A stretch of DNA of 41,613 nucleotides, taken from assembly GCA_913060655.1 (NCBI GenBank), contig CAJXTG010000013.1, positions 1-41,613 of the forward strand. Direction: 5' to 3'. The stretch is from an uncultured Nitriliruptoraceae bacterium. Its GTDB lineage: Bacteria > Actinomycetota > Nitriliruptoria > Nitriliruptorales > Nitriliruptoraceae. The notes under the pieces were generated by a model, which worked only from the letters and a program-made list of their open reading frames with translations, did not search any database and was not told the origin of the DNA. Position 1 is the first letter of the stretch. Each line of letters starts with the position of its first letter. Below, piece by piece: positions 15,214 to 23,430 of the stretch. The position numbers were made by a program, and so were the translations under genes.

Positions 15214-15594
15214 ATGGTCCCCAGCGCCGCGACGACGCGTCCCGCCGACGGCCGGCGCACGCCGACCCCCGTCGACGACGCCCTGCGCGGGGAGCTCACC
15301 CAGCTCACCGCCACGCTGTGTCACGCGCTGAACGACCCCAAGCGGCTGCTGATCCTCCATGCGCTCGCCGAGGGGCCCGCGTCCGTCGGCGAGCTCGCCG
15401 AGACGGTCGGCGCCACGGTCGCCAACGTCTCCCAGCATCTCGCGGTCCTGCGGGAGCGCGGGCTCGTCGACTCCGAGCGGGACGGGCTGAACGTCATCTC
15501 GACGCTGCGCTACCCGGAGCTGATCGACGCGATCGACGCGCTGCGGGACATCCTCCGGACCGAGCTGCGCCGACGCAGCGAGCTGCTCGCGTGA
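15214..15594 (+). CDS. ArsR/SmtB-family winged-helix regulator
   Basis: A 126-aa protein starting at the ATG at 15214, with GGGAGAGG just upstream. The ArsR fold is clear: ALNDPKRLLILHALAEGPASVGELAETVGATVANVSQHLAVLRERGLV..., with recognition helix ATVANVSQHLAVL and a beta-wing. The arsenic-type ELCVCDL metal motif is absent. Only one cysteine (Cys36) is visible, so it is also not a classic two-cysteine persulfide sensor of the SqrR/BigR type. Its place at the centre of two sulfur operons, divergent from dsrE2 and upstream of the molybdoenzyme genes, suggests it controls them. The inducer is unknown. Confidence 0.92.
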   Translation: MVPSAATTRPADGRRTPTPVDDALRGELTQLTATLCHALNDPKRLLILHALAEGPASVGELAETVGATVANVSQHLAVLRERGLVDSERDGLNVISTLRYPELIDAIDALRDILRTELRRRSELLA

Positions 15595-15614
15595 TCGCAC
15601 GCTTGCGCGAGCGC

Positions 15615-15643
15615 TTGACCATCGCCCACGCGTGGGCGACGAT
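15615..15643 (+). promoter_or_regulatory. Promoter-like region with an 18-bp perfect palindrome
   Basis: TTGACC (15615-15620) and GACGAT (15638-15643), 17 nt apart, resemble -35 and weak -10 boxes. Nearly the whole spacer is the perfect palindrome TCGCCCACG/CGTGGGCGA (15622-15639). A repressor bound there would block polymerase, which is the usual arrangement for ArsR-type operators. It lies 28 bp after arsR and about 70 bp before the next gene. Confidence 0.5.
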
Positions 15644-15712
15644 GCACCAGGGAGCACGGGCGGCCGCCGGACCCCGGGGGGTGGGGCGGCACCCGTCGAC
15701 GAGGGAGTGGAC

Positions 15713-17302
15713 GTGACCGATCTCCGAACACCGCTGCCGTTCGCCGGCGCGACGTCCCACGAGGGCGACGGCGTCAAGTGGGCGAAGATCATCGACCAGG
15801 AGCGGTGCATCGGCTGCCACGCCTGCACGGTCGCCTGCAAGACGGAGAACGAGGTCCCCGTCGGCGTCTCCCGCACCTACGTGAAGTCCGTCGACGTCGG
15901 CCTGTTCCCCGAGGTGCGGCGCAACTTCCAGGTGACGCGCTGCAACCAGTGCGTCGACGCCCCGTGCGTCACGGCCTGCCCGACGAGCGCGATGTACAAG
16001 CGTGACGACGGCATCGTCGACTTCGAGAAGGACGCGTGCATCGGCTGCAAGGCGTGCATCGCCGCCTGCCCCTACGACGCGATCTTCATCAACCCCGAGG
16101 ACCACTCGGCCGAGAAGTGCAACTTCTGCGCCCACCGCATCGACATGGGGATGGAGCCGGCGTGCGTCGTCGTCTGCCCCGTCGAGGCGATCTTCGTCGG
16201 GGACATGAACGACCCCGGCTCGAAGGTCTCCCACATGGTCAACCGGGAGCCCGTCGCGGTGCGTCGCCCCGAGAAGGACACGAAGCCGAAGCTGTACTAC
16301 CGCGGTGCCCACGCCTCGACGCTCGACCCGCTCGCGGCCGAGCGGCCCACCGGCGACATCTTCGCGTGGGCCCAGCAGGCGCAGGAGGACGCGCACACCA
16401 TCAACTCGGGCTCCGAGCCGGGGACCGGCAGCTCCTCCGCCGCCGCGATCATCGCCTACGACGTGGGGCACTCCGTCCCCTGGGACTGGCGCGTCGGCCT
16501 GTACACGTGGACGAAGAGCATCTCGGCGGGCGTCTACCCCGTCGTCGCCGCCCTCGTCGTGCTCGGGCTGCTCGGCACCGACTCGCTGCTGTGGACCATC
16601 GTCACGCCCGTCATCGCCGGCGCGTTCCTCGCGCTCACCGGGGTCGTCCTCATCTGGGACCTCGAGCACCCGGCCCGCTTCTACTACCTGCTGACCCGAC
16701 CCCAGTGGAAGAGCTGGCTCGTCCGTGGTGCCGTCATCCTCGGCGTGTACGCGGCGGTGCTCGCGACCCACTTCGCCGCCGGCGTGTTCATCGGCGGTGA
16801 CGCCGGGGCGTCGCTGCGGTGGCTGGGGCTCCTCGGCGTCCCCGCCGCGGTGATGACCGGCGTGTACACCGCGTTCCTGTTCGCCCAGGCGAAGGCGCGC
16901 GACCTGTGGCAGAACCCGCTGCTGCCGCCGCACCTCGCCGTCCAGTCGGTGCTCGCCGGCTCGGCGACGCTCGTCCCCGTCGCGCTCGTCATGGGGCTCG
17001 GTGACGCCGTCCTCGACGCGCTCGCCTGGACGGTCGCGGTCAGCGCGGCCGTGCACCTGCTGATGATCCTCGGCGAGGTCACGCTGCCGCACCCGACCGC
17101 CCACGCGCGCACCGCCGCGCACAACCTCACGGGCGGCCGCTTCAAGGTGCCGTTCCGGGCCGGTGTCGCCCTCAGCGTCGTCGCGCTCGCCGCCCCCGTC
17201 GCCCCCGTCCTCGCGCTGCCCGCCGCGCTCGCGGGCCTCGTCGGCCTGTGGGCCTTCGAGCACGCCTACGTGCAGGCCGGCCAGTCCGTCCCGCTCGCCT
17301 GA
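15713..17302 (+). CDS. Fused 4Fe-4S electron-transfer and NrfD-type membrane subunit (SoeBC-like)
   Basis: A 529-aa fusion of two subunits that are usually separate. Residues about 20-200 carry 16 cysteines in four ferredoxin-type clusters (Cys32/35/38/42, 77/80/85/89, 109/112/115/119, 136/139/151/155). Residues about 265-529 contain about eight membrane helices with NrfD/PsrC features, including DLEHPARFYYLLTRPQW and the terminal AGQSVPL. It would pass electrons between the molybdoenzyme encoded next and the quinone pool. No signal peptide precedes the clusters, so they face the cytoplasm. The GTG at 15713 is chosen for GAGGGA 6 nt upstream; the frame is open to 15632 but that would place the operator inside the gene. 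38 bp from the next gene. Confidence 0.93.
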   Translation: MTDLRTPLPFAGATSHEGDGVKWAKIIDQERCIGCHACTVACKTENEVPVGVSRTYVKSVDVGLFPEVRRNFQVTRCNQCVDAPCVTACPTSAMYKRDDGIVDFEKDACIGCKACIAACPYDAIFINPEDHSAEKCNFCAHRIDMGMEPACVVVCPVEAIFVGDMNDPGSKVSHMVNREPVAVRRPEKDTKPKLYYRGAHASTLDPLAAERPTGDIFAWAQQAQEDAHTINSGSEPGTGSSSAAAIIAYDVGHSVPWDWRVGLYTWTKSISAGVYPVVAALVVLGLLGTDSLLWTIVTPVIAGAFLALTGVVLIWDLEHPARFYYLLTRPQWKSWLVRGAVILGVYAAVLATHFAAGVFIGGDAGASLRWLGLLGVPAAVMTGVYTAFLFAQAKARDLWQNPLLPPHLAVQSVLAGSATLVPVALVMGLGDAVLDALAWTVAVSAAVHLLMILGEVTLPHPTAHARTAAHNLTGGRFKVPFRAGVALSVVALAAPVAPVLALPAALAGLVGLWAFEHAYVQAGQSVPLA

Positions 17303-17340
17303 CCCGCACCGCCGGCACGACCAGCCACGAGGAGCAGCAG

Positions 17341-20289
17341 ATGGACGCAGACCTCGACCGCCTCGCCGAGCGGGTCGACGCCGCCCGCACCGCCACCGAG
17401 GCGCGCGGCGAGACCTTCTACGAGGGTCCGTCGCGCAGCCAGCTCGCCATGTTCCCGCCGAAGGAGCGCTGGGACGACTGGGTCGAGCTCGACAGCAAGG
17501 CGTGGCCGAAGCGGGTCGAGAAGCGGTTCATGCTCGTGCCGACGACCTGCTTCAACTGCGAGTCGGCGTGCGGGCTGCTCGCCTACGTCGACAAGGACAC
17601 CCTGCAGGTCCGCAAGTTCGAGGGCAACCCGGAGTCGCCCGGCTCGCGCGGCCGCAACTGCGCGAAGGGTCCGGCGGTCCACAACCAGATCACCGACCCC
17701 GACCGCATCCTCCACCCGATGAAGCGCGTCGGCGAGCGGGGCGCCGGCGGCTGGGAGCGGATCGGCTGGGACGAGGCGCTCGACGAGCTCGCGCTGCGCA
17801 TCCGGCGCGCCATCGAGGACGAGCGGCAGAACGAGGTGATGTACCACGTCGGGCGTCCCGGCGAGGACGGCTTCACCGAGCGGGTGCTCGCCGCGTGGGG
17901 CGTCGACGGGCACAACTCGCACACCAACGTGTGCTCCTCCGGCGGCCGGACCGGGTTCCAGTTCTGGACCGGCATCGACCGCCCGAGCCCCGACCACGCC
18001 AACGCCCGCACCATCCTGCTGATCTCCTCGCACCTCGAGACCGGCCACTACTTCAACCCGCACGCCCAGCGCATCATCGAGGCGAAGCACAACGGCGCGA
18101 AGCTGATCGTGATGGACGTGCGGCTGTCCAACACCGCCACGCACGCGACCGAGTGGGTCGCCCCGTACCCGGGCAGCGAGCCGGCGATCCTGCTGTCGAT
18201 CGCCCGCGAGCTGATCGTCAACGGCGAGTACGACCGTGACTACGTGCGCCGCTGGTGGAACTGGAAGCAGTACCTCACCGAGCAGCACCCCGACCGTCCG
18301 GCGACGTTCGAGACGTTCGAGGAGGTGCTGCGCGACCTGTACGCCGACTACACGTTCGCCTACGCCTCGCAGGAGTCCGGCGTGTCGGAGGCGCAGATCC
18401 GTGCGGTCCACGCGGCGGTCGCCGAGGCCGGGAACCGCCTCGCCGTGCACTCGTGGCGCTCCGCCGCCGCCGGCAACGAGGGCGGCTGGCAGGTGTCGCG
18501 CACGCTGTTCCTGCTGTCCGCACTCATGGGTGCGATCGCCGTGCCCGGCGGCACCTACCCGAACGCGTGGAACAAGTTCGTCGCCCGTCCCATCCACCTC
18601 CCGCACCACCCGGCCGCGTGGAACGAGCTGACCTACCCGCTCGAGTACCCGATCGCCCAGAACGAGCTGTCCTTCCTCCTCCCGCACTTCGTCGAGGAGG
18701 GGCGCGGGCTCATCGACGTGTACTTCACCCGCGTCTACAACCCGGTCTGGACGAACCCGGACGGCTTCAGCTGGATCGAGATGCTCACCGACCACAAGAA
18801 GGTCGGGCTGCACGTCGCGCTGACCCCGACGTGGAACGAGACGGCCTACTTCGCCGACCTCGTCCTCCCCATGGGCCTCTCCAGCGAACGCCACGACATC
18901 ACCAGCTACGAGCAGTACGACGCCCAGTGGCTGTCGTTCCGCCAGCCGGTGCTGCGCGCCGCGCGGGAGCGGCTCGGTGAGACGATCACCGACACCCGTC
19001 AGGTCAACCCCGGCGAGGTGTGGGAGGAGAACGAGTTCTGGATCGACCTGTCGTGGCGCATCGACCCCGACGGGTCGCTCGGCATCCGCCAGTACTTCGA
19101 GTCGAAGGCGGAGCCGGGCACCAAGCTCGGCGTCGACGAGTACTACGGCTGGATGTTCGAGCACTCGGTGCCCGGCCTGAAGGAGAAGGCCGCCGAGGAG
19201 GGGCTCACCGCCCTGGAGTACATGCGGCGCTACGGCTCCTACGAGATCCGCCGGGGCATCGGCCCGCTGCACGAGACGCCCGTCCCCGCCGAGGAGCACG
19301 CGACGGACCGTCGTGTCGACGAGTACGGCCGCGTCTACTCCCGCGACCCCGAGCCGCCGAAGGAGAACTTCGCGCCGACCGGTGCGCCCGACCCCGACCA
19401 CGAGGGGCGCCGCGCCGTCGGTGTCGAGGTCGACGGCGAGGTGCTGCGCGGCTTCCCGACCCCGTCCGGGCTGCTCGAGTTCTACTCGCGCACGCTCGTC
19501 GACTGGGGCTGGGGCGAGCACGCCATCCCCACCTACATCAAGAGCCACATCCACCCCGAGCACCTCGAGGCCGGGCAGGTGCCGCTCATCTCCACGTTCC
19601 GGCTCGTCACCCAGATCCACACGCGCAGCGCGAACTCGAAGTGGCTCGACGAGCTCTCGCACACCAACCCGCTGTGGATCCACCCGGTGCAGGCCGCCGA
19701 CGTCGGCGTCGTCACCGGCGACCTCGTCCGTGTCGAGACCGAGCTCGGCCACTTCGTCGTCAAGGCATGGGTCACCGAGGGCATCCGCCCCGGCGTCGTC
19801 GCCTGCTCCCACCACATGGGCCGCTGGCGGCTCACCGGCCACGAGCAGGCGCACCGCCTCAACACGACGACCGTCGCGCTCCACAACGACGGTTCGAAGT
19901 GGTCGATGAGCCCCGAGCAGTCGCACGGGGCGTTCGAGAGCAGCGACCCGGACACCTCGCGCATCTGGTGGACCGACGTGGGCGTGCACCAGAACATGAC
20001 GTTCGGCGTCCACCCCGACCCGGTGTCCGGCATGCACTGCTGGCACCAGGCGGTGCGGGTCGTCAAGGCGCAGGAGGGCGACCGTGCGGGCGACATCTTC
20101 GTCGACACCGACCGGTCCCGGGCCGTCTACCGGCAGTGGCTGGAGAAGACCCGCAGCGCCACGGTCGTCTCGCCGAACGGTGAGCGGCGGCCGCGCTGGC
20201 TGATCCGTCCGCTGAAGCCGACGTCCGACGCGTTCCGCATCGGCGGTCCGGTCGGCCGCAGGACCGACGACGCCCCCGTCTCCGGGTGA
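17341..20289 (+). CDS. Molybdopterin oxidoreductase catalytic subunit (SoeA/PsrA-like)
   Basis: A 982-aa member of the DMSO-reductase family. The N-terminal iron-sulfur motif is complete (Cys70, Cys73, Cys77, Cys107). The likely molybdenum ligand is Cys198 in NVCSSGGRTGF, as in polysulfide, thiosulfate and sulfite-type enzymes. The C-terminal molybdopterin-guanine-dinucleotide domain begins near TFRLVTQIHTRSANSKW. No twin-arginine signal is present, so the protein should stay in the cytoplasm. That favours a SoeABC-like sulfite dehydrogenase over periplasmic PsrA/PhsA. ATG with GAGGAG 6 nt upstream. Partners are the fused subunit upstream and the chaperone gene that overlaps its stop. The neighbouring sulfur-carrier operon supports sulfite or another sulfur substrate. 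Confidence 0.93.
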   Translation: MDADLDRLAERVDAARTATEARGETFYEGPSRSQLAMFPPKERWDDWVELDSKAWPKRVEKRFMLVPTTCFNCESACGLLAYVDKDTLQVRKFEGNPESPGSRGRNCAKGPAVHNQITDPDRILHPMKRVGERGAGGWERIGWDEALDELALRIRRAIEDERQNEVMYHVGRPGEDGFTERVLAAWGVDGHNSHTNVCSSGGRTGFQFWTGIDRPSPDHANARTILLISSHLETGHYFNPHAQRIIEAKHNGAKLIVMDVRLSNTATHATEWVAPYPGSEPAILLSIARELIVNGEYDRDYVRRWWNWKQYLTEQHPDRPATFETFEEVLRDLYADYTFAYASQESGVSEAQIRAVHAAVAEAGNRLAVHSWRSAAAGNEGGWQVSRTLFLLSALMGAIAVPGGTYPNAWNKFVARPIHLPHHPAAWNELTYPLEYPIAQNELSFLLPHFVEEGRGLIDVYFTRVYNPVWTNPDGFSWIEMLTDHKKVGLHVALTPTWNETAYFADLVLPMGLSSERHDITSYEQYDAQWLSFRQPVLRAARERLGETITDTRQVNPGEVWEENEFWIDLSWRIDPDGSLGIRQYFESKAEPGTKLGVDEYYGWMFEHSVPGLKEKAAEEGLTALEYMRRYGSYEIRRGIGPLHETPVPAEEHATDRRVDEYGRVYSRDPEPPKENFAPTGAPDPDHEGRRAVGVEVDGEVLRGFPTPSGLLEFYSRTLVDWGWGEHAIPTYIKSHIHPEHLEAGQVPLISTFRLVTQIHTRSANSKWLDELSHTNPLWIHPVQAADVGVVTGDLVRVETELGHFVVKAWVTEGIRPGVVACSHHMGRWRLTGHEQAHRLNTTTVALHNDGSKWSMSPEQSHGAFESSDPDTSRIWWTDVGVHQNMTFGVHPDPVSGMHCWHQAVRVVKAQEGDRAGDIFVDTDRSRAVYRQWLEKTRSATVVSPNGERRPRWLIRPLKPTSDAFRIGGPVGRRTDDAPVSG

Positions 20290-21188
20290 GCCGCACCGGA
20301 CTCCTCCGCGCCCTCGCCGACCTCGCCGCCAGGCCGCACGCCGGGTCGGCCGCCGTCGCCGAGGCGCTCGAGCTGCCGCGCCCACCGACGGCCGGTGAGC
20401 ACGCCGACCTGTTCGACTTCCAGGTCTACCCGTACGCGTCGGTCCACCTCGGCGCCGAGGGCATGCTCGGCGGGGACGCGCGCGACCGGGTCGCCGGCTT
20501 CCTCCGCGCCCTCGACGTCACCCCGCCGCCGGAGCCCGACCACCTCGTCGTGCTGCTGCACGCCTACGCCGACCTCACCGACCTGGCCGCATCCGGTGCA
20601 CCACGTGCCGACCACGCCCGCCGGGTGCTGCTGCACGAGCACCTCGGCAGCTGGGTGGGCCGCTTCCTCGCCCGCGTCGTCGAGCTCGGCGCGGACCCGC
20701 TGCGGACGTGGGCGCACCTGACCGTCCGAGCCCTCGCCGACGAGCTCGCCGTCTGCGGCCCGCCGCCCGGACCGCCGGCCGCGCTGCGGGACGCCGAGCC
20801 GCTGCCGGAGCCGGAGGACGCCACCGCCGCCGACTGGACCCAGGGGCTGCTCACCCCCGTCCGCAGCGGGCTGGTCCTCGCCCGTGCCGACCTGGCCCGG
20901 GCCGCCCACGAGCTCGGCCTCGGCACCCGCGTGGGCGAGCGCGCGTTCGTGCTGCGGGCCCTGCTTGACCAGGACGCCCGGGCGGTGCTCGGCTGGCTCG
21001 CCCGCGAGGCCGTCCGGCAGGCCGACGACCTCGGACCGGTCGCCGCCACCGGCGGGGAGCCCACCGCCCGCTGGTGGCGCGAACGGCTCGGCCACACCGC
21101 CACGATGATCGACCGGCGGCTCGGCGCGGGCGCAGGACCGTCCGGCGCGGAGTCCGGCGCGGAGTCCGGAGCGGAGGAGGACCGATGA
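20286..21188 (+). CDS. TorD/DmsD-family molybdoenzyme chaperone
   Basis: A 300-aa helical protein with the family core QVYPYASVHLGAEGMLGGDARDRV and HLVVLLHAYADLTDLAA. Such chaperones bind the apo-molybdoenzyme and assist cofactor insertion in the cytoplasm. The GTG start overlaps the oxidoreductase stop in a GTGA, so translation is probably coupled to its client. It is longer than typical TorD (about 200 aa), with an extra C-terminal half containing a second helical segment and an acidic tail made of three 12-nt repeats (GAES, GAES, GAEE). The client is almost certainly the upstream catalytic subunit. It overlaps the transporter gene downstream by 4 bp. Confidence 0.9.
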   Translation: MSRTGLLRALADLAARPHAGSAAVAEALELPRPPTAGEHADLFDFQVYPYASVHLGAEGMLGGDARDRVAGFLRALDVTPPPEPDHLVVLLHAYADLTDLAASGAPRADHARRVLLHEHLGSWVGRFLARVVELGADPLRTWAHLTVRALADELAVCGPPPGPPAALRDAEPLPEPEDATAADWTQGLLTPVRSGLVLARADLARAAHELGLGTRVGERAFVLRALLDQDARAVLGWLAREAVRQADDLGPVAATGGEPTARWWRERLGHTATMIDRRLGAGAGPSGAESGAESGAEEDR

Positions 21189-22921
21189 CCAGCAGCAAGC
21201 CGGCCGCGCGTGCGCAGGGGCTCCTCCGCCTGCCCGACGGCTACGACCGGACCGGGGTCCGCGCCGACGTCGTCGCCGGCCTGTCGCTCGTCGTCGTCCT
21301 CATCCCCCAGGCGATGGCGTTCTCCGCGCTCGTCGGCGTCCCCCCCGTCGCGGGCCTGTACGCCGCGCTCGTGTCGCTGCTCGCCTACGGGCTGCTCGGC
21401 TCCAGCGCCGGCCTGTCGTTCGGACCGATCGCCGTCGTGTCGCTGCTCAGCGGCGCGGCCGTCGCCCCGCTCGCGGACGGCGACGTGGAACGCGCCCTCG
21501 CCCTCGTCGCCCTGCTCGCCGGGATGGTCGGCGTCGTCCACCTGGCGCTGGGGCTGCTGCGCGCCGGTGCGATCGTCGACGTCATCTCCTACCCGGTGCT
21601 GCTCGGGTTCACCGCCGGCGCGGGCTTCACGATCGCGGCGAGCCAGCTGCGCGATCTGCTCGGCATCACCGCGTCCGGGTCGGACCGGTTCGTCGAGGCC
21701 GTCGCGATCGTCGTGCCCGCCCTCGGGGAGCTCCATCCGCTCACCGCCGGCATCGGCGTCGTGTCGCTCGTGCTGCTGCTCGTCACCCGGCGCGTGCGAC
21801 CGAACTTCCCGACCGTGCTCGTGCTCGCGATCGTCGCCGTCCTCGCGTCCGTCGCGTTCGGCCTGGAGGCGCGCGGCGTCCGCATCGTCGGCGACATCCC
21901 GTCCGGGTTCCCCGTGCCGGCCGTGCCGGCCGTCACCGTCGCCGACGCGCAGGGCCTGCTCGCCCCCGCTCTCGCCATCGCCCTCGTCGGCTACGCGCAG
22001 ACCATCGCCGTGGGCAAGGCGATCGCCGCGCGGACCCGCCAGCGGATCGACGCGAACCGGGAGTTCCGCGCGTCGGGCGTCGCCAACGTCCTGTCCGGAC
22101 TGTTCGGCGGGTTCCCCACGTCCGGCAGCCTGTCGCTGTCGTCGGTGCTCGGTGCCGCGGGCGCGCGCTCCCGGGTCGCCCTCGGGGTCGCGGCCGCCGC
22201 GCTCGGCCTCGTCCTGCTGCTGCTCACCCCGCTGCTCGAACCGCTGCCGCGCGTCATCCTCGCCGCGCTCATCATGGCGGCGGTCGTCAGCTTCATCGAC
22301 GTGCCCGGGTTCCTCGAGCTGTTCCGCATCGACCGCGGCGAGGGCGCCGTCGCCGCCGTGACGCTCGGGGCGGCACTCACGCTCGGCCTGCTCGAGGGGC
22401 TCGCCCTCGGGGTCGGCACGAACCTCGCCATCCACGTCGTGCGCCGCATGCGCCCCGGGATCGTCGAGCTCGGCCGGGTCGAGGGGACCGTGCAGTACCG
22501 CGACCGCACCCGCTTCCCCGCCGTCGTCGCCGACGACGGGGCGATCGTGCGCCTCGAGGGCTCGATCGACTTCCTCGACGCGAGCGCCGTCGGCACCCAG
22601 CTGCGACGGCTCGTCGCCGCCCGCCCCGAGCTGCGCTGGCTCGTGATCGACGCGTCCGGGGTCACCGAGCTCGACGCGACCGGGCTGCGCATGCTGTCCG
22701 GCCTCGCCGAGGGGTTCGCCGCCGCCGGGGTCGAGCTGCGGCTCGTGTCGCTGCGCGGCGCCCTCCGTGACGTCGTCGAACGGGCCGGTGCCCGCGAGCT
22801 GCTGCTCGAACGCTGCCACCGCGCCTCGCTCGCGGAGGCGCTCGCGTCCGTCGGCGTCGGTGCGGACGATCCGCTGCGTGCGCCGACGCCGGACGAGCAG
22901 GCGCCCACGACGCTGCCGTGA
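21185..22921 (+). CDS. SulP-family anion (sulfate) transporter with STAS domain
   Basis: A 578-aa SLC26/SulP protein. The N-terminal signature VVAGLSLVVVLIPQAMAFSALVGVPPVAGLYAALV is followed by multiple membrane helices to about residue 425. The cytoplasmic STAS domain (about 445-555) includes IDASGVTELDATGLRML. Family members move sulfate, bicarbonate or other anions. The ATG overlaps the chaperone stop (ATGA), tying it to the molybdoenzyme operon, so sulfate (the product of sulfite oxidation) is the best guess. Whether it would act in uptake or efflux cannot be read from sequence, and bicarbonate remains possible. It is the last gene of the operon. Confidence 0.93.
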   Translation: MTSSKPAARAQGLLRLPDGYDRTGVRADVVAGLSLVVVLIPQAMAFSALVGVPPVAGLYAALVSLLAYGLLGSSAGLSFGPIAVVSLLSGAAVAPLADGDVERALALVALLAGMVGVVHLALGLLRAGAIVDVISYPVLLGFTAGAGFTIAASQLRDLLGITASGSDRFVEAVAIVVPALGELHPLTAGIGVVSLVLLLVTRRVRPNFPTVLVLAIVAVLASVAFGLEARGVRIVGDIPSGFPVPAVPAVTVADAQGLLAPALAIALVGYAQTIAVGKAIAARTRQRIDANREFRASGVANVLSGLFGGFPTSGSLSLSSVLGAAGARSRVALGVAAAALGLVLLLLTPLLEPLPRVILAALIMAAVVSFIDVPGFLELFRIDRGEGAVAAVTLGAALTLGLLEGLALGVGTNLAIHVVRRMRPGIVELGRVEGTVQYRDRTRFPAVVADDGAIVRLEGSIDFLDASAVGTQLRRLVAARPELRWLVIDASGVTELDATGLRMLSGLAEGFAAAGVELRLVSLRGALRDVVERAGARELLLERCHRASLAEALASVGVGADDPLRAPTPDEQAPTTLP

Positions 22922-22967
22922 CCGGGCCGCACGACGCTGCGGCCGACGCCGCCCGGAGGCGCTCCGG

Positions 22968-22973
22968 TAGGCT
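22968..22973 (+). promoter_or_regulatory. -10 element (TAGGCT)
   Basis: TAGGCT 47 bp after the SulP stop, giving a leader of about 70 nt before the GTG at 23050. No recognisable -35 box. It probably starts a unit covering the small secreted protein and tilS. Confidence 0.5.
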
Positions 22974-23049
22974 CTGCACCCGCTCCGCCGGCCGCACGCG
23001 CCGGCCCGCCGCACCGGCCCGCACCGACATCGACGGAGGTCGCCCGACC

Positions 23050-23430
23050 GTGGAACGCCCCGCCGCGCGCGCCCTGCCCCGCCCGTCCACCGTCCGCGAC
23101 CGGACGCTCGTCGCGGTGCTCGCCGCCCTCACCGCCGCCCTGCTCGCCGGCCTGCCGACCGCACCGGCCGCCGCCGCACCCGACGCCGCCGGCCCGGTCG
23201 TCCTCGCCGTCGACGGAGCGGAGCTGCTCGGACCCGACCCGGTCCCCCGCGAGGCGGAGGACAACCCGGCCCGCGACCTCGGCGGCTACGAGGACCGAGA
23301 GACGCCGTTCACGTGGGGCGCCGCCTGGCTGCTCACGTTCCTCGGGCTCGGCGGGCTCGCCACCATGGGCCTCGTCTACTGGCGCGCCGTCGACCGGCCC
23401 GGACGCGCGCGGCGGCCGGCACGACGCTGA
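23050..23430 (+). CDS. Small exported, membrane-anchored protein of unknown function
   Basis: A 126-aa protein. The GTG at 23050 is chosen because GGAGGT lies 9 nt upstream and the product then begins with a basic segment, a hydrophobic helix LVAVLAALTAALLAGLPTAPAAAA (a signal sequence with likely cleavage after AAA) and a short polar domain. Near the C-terminus a second helix (FTWGAAWLLTFLGLGGLATMGLVYW) is followed by an Arg-rich tail, the pattern of a membrane-anchored extracytoplasmic protein. No known motif or fold is recognised. It is joined to tilS by a 4-bp overlap if tilS uses a CTG start. Confidence 0.75.
   Translation: MERPAARALPRPSTVRDRTLVAVLAALTAALLAGLPTAPAAAAPDAAGPVVLAVDGAELLGPDPVPREAEDNPARDLGGYEDRETPFTWGAAWLLTFLGLGGLATMGLVYWRAVDRPGRARRPARR

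Noticed and set aside
15214-15594. Arsenic-resistance reading of the ArsR gene
   Set aside because: The ELCVCDL metalloid motif is missing and no arsenate reductase or arsenite pump is nearby.
15632-15712. Upstream start for the fused FeS/NrfD gene at 15632
   Set aside because: The extra 27 residues are Gly/Pro-rich, not family-like, and the GTG at 15713 has a well-placed GAGGGA; the region instead holds a promoter-like palindrome.
17266-20385. A 1039-codon minus-strand open frame opposite the molybdoenzyme
   Set aside because: It mirrors the codon pattern of the real gene, with valine, leucine, arginine and aspartate repeats and no motif.
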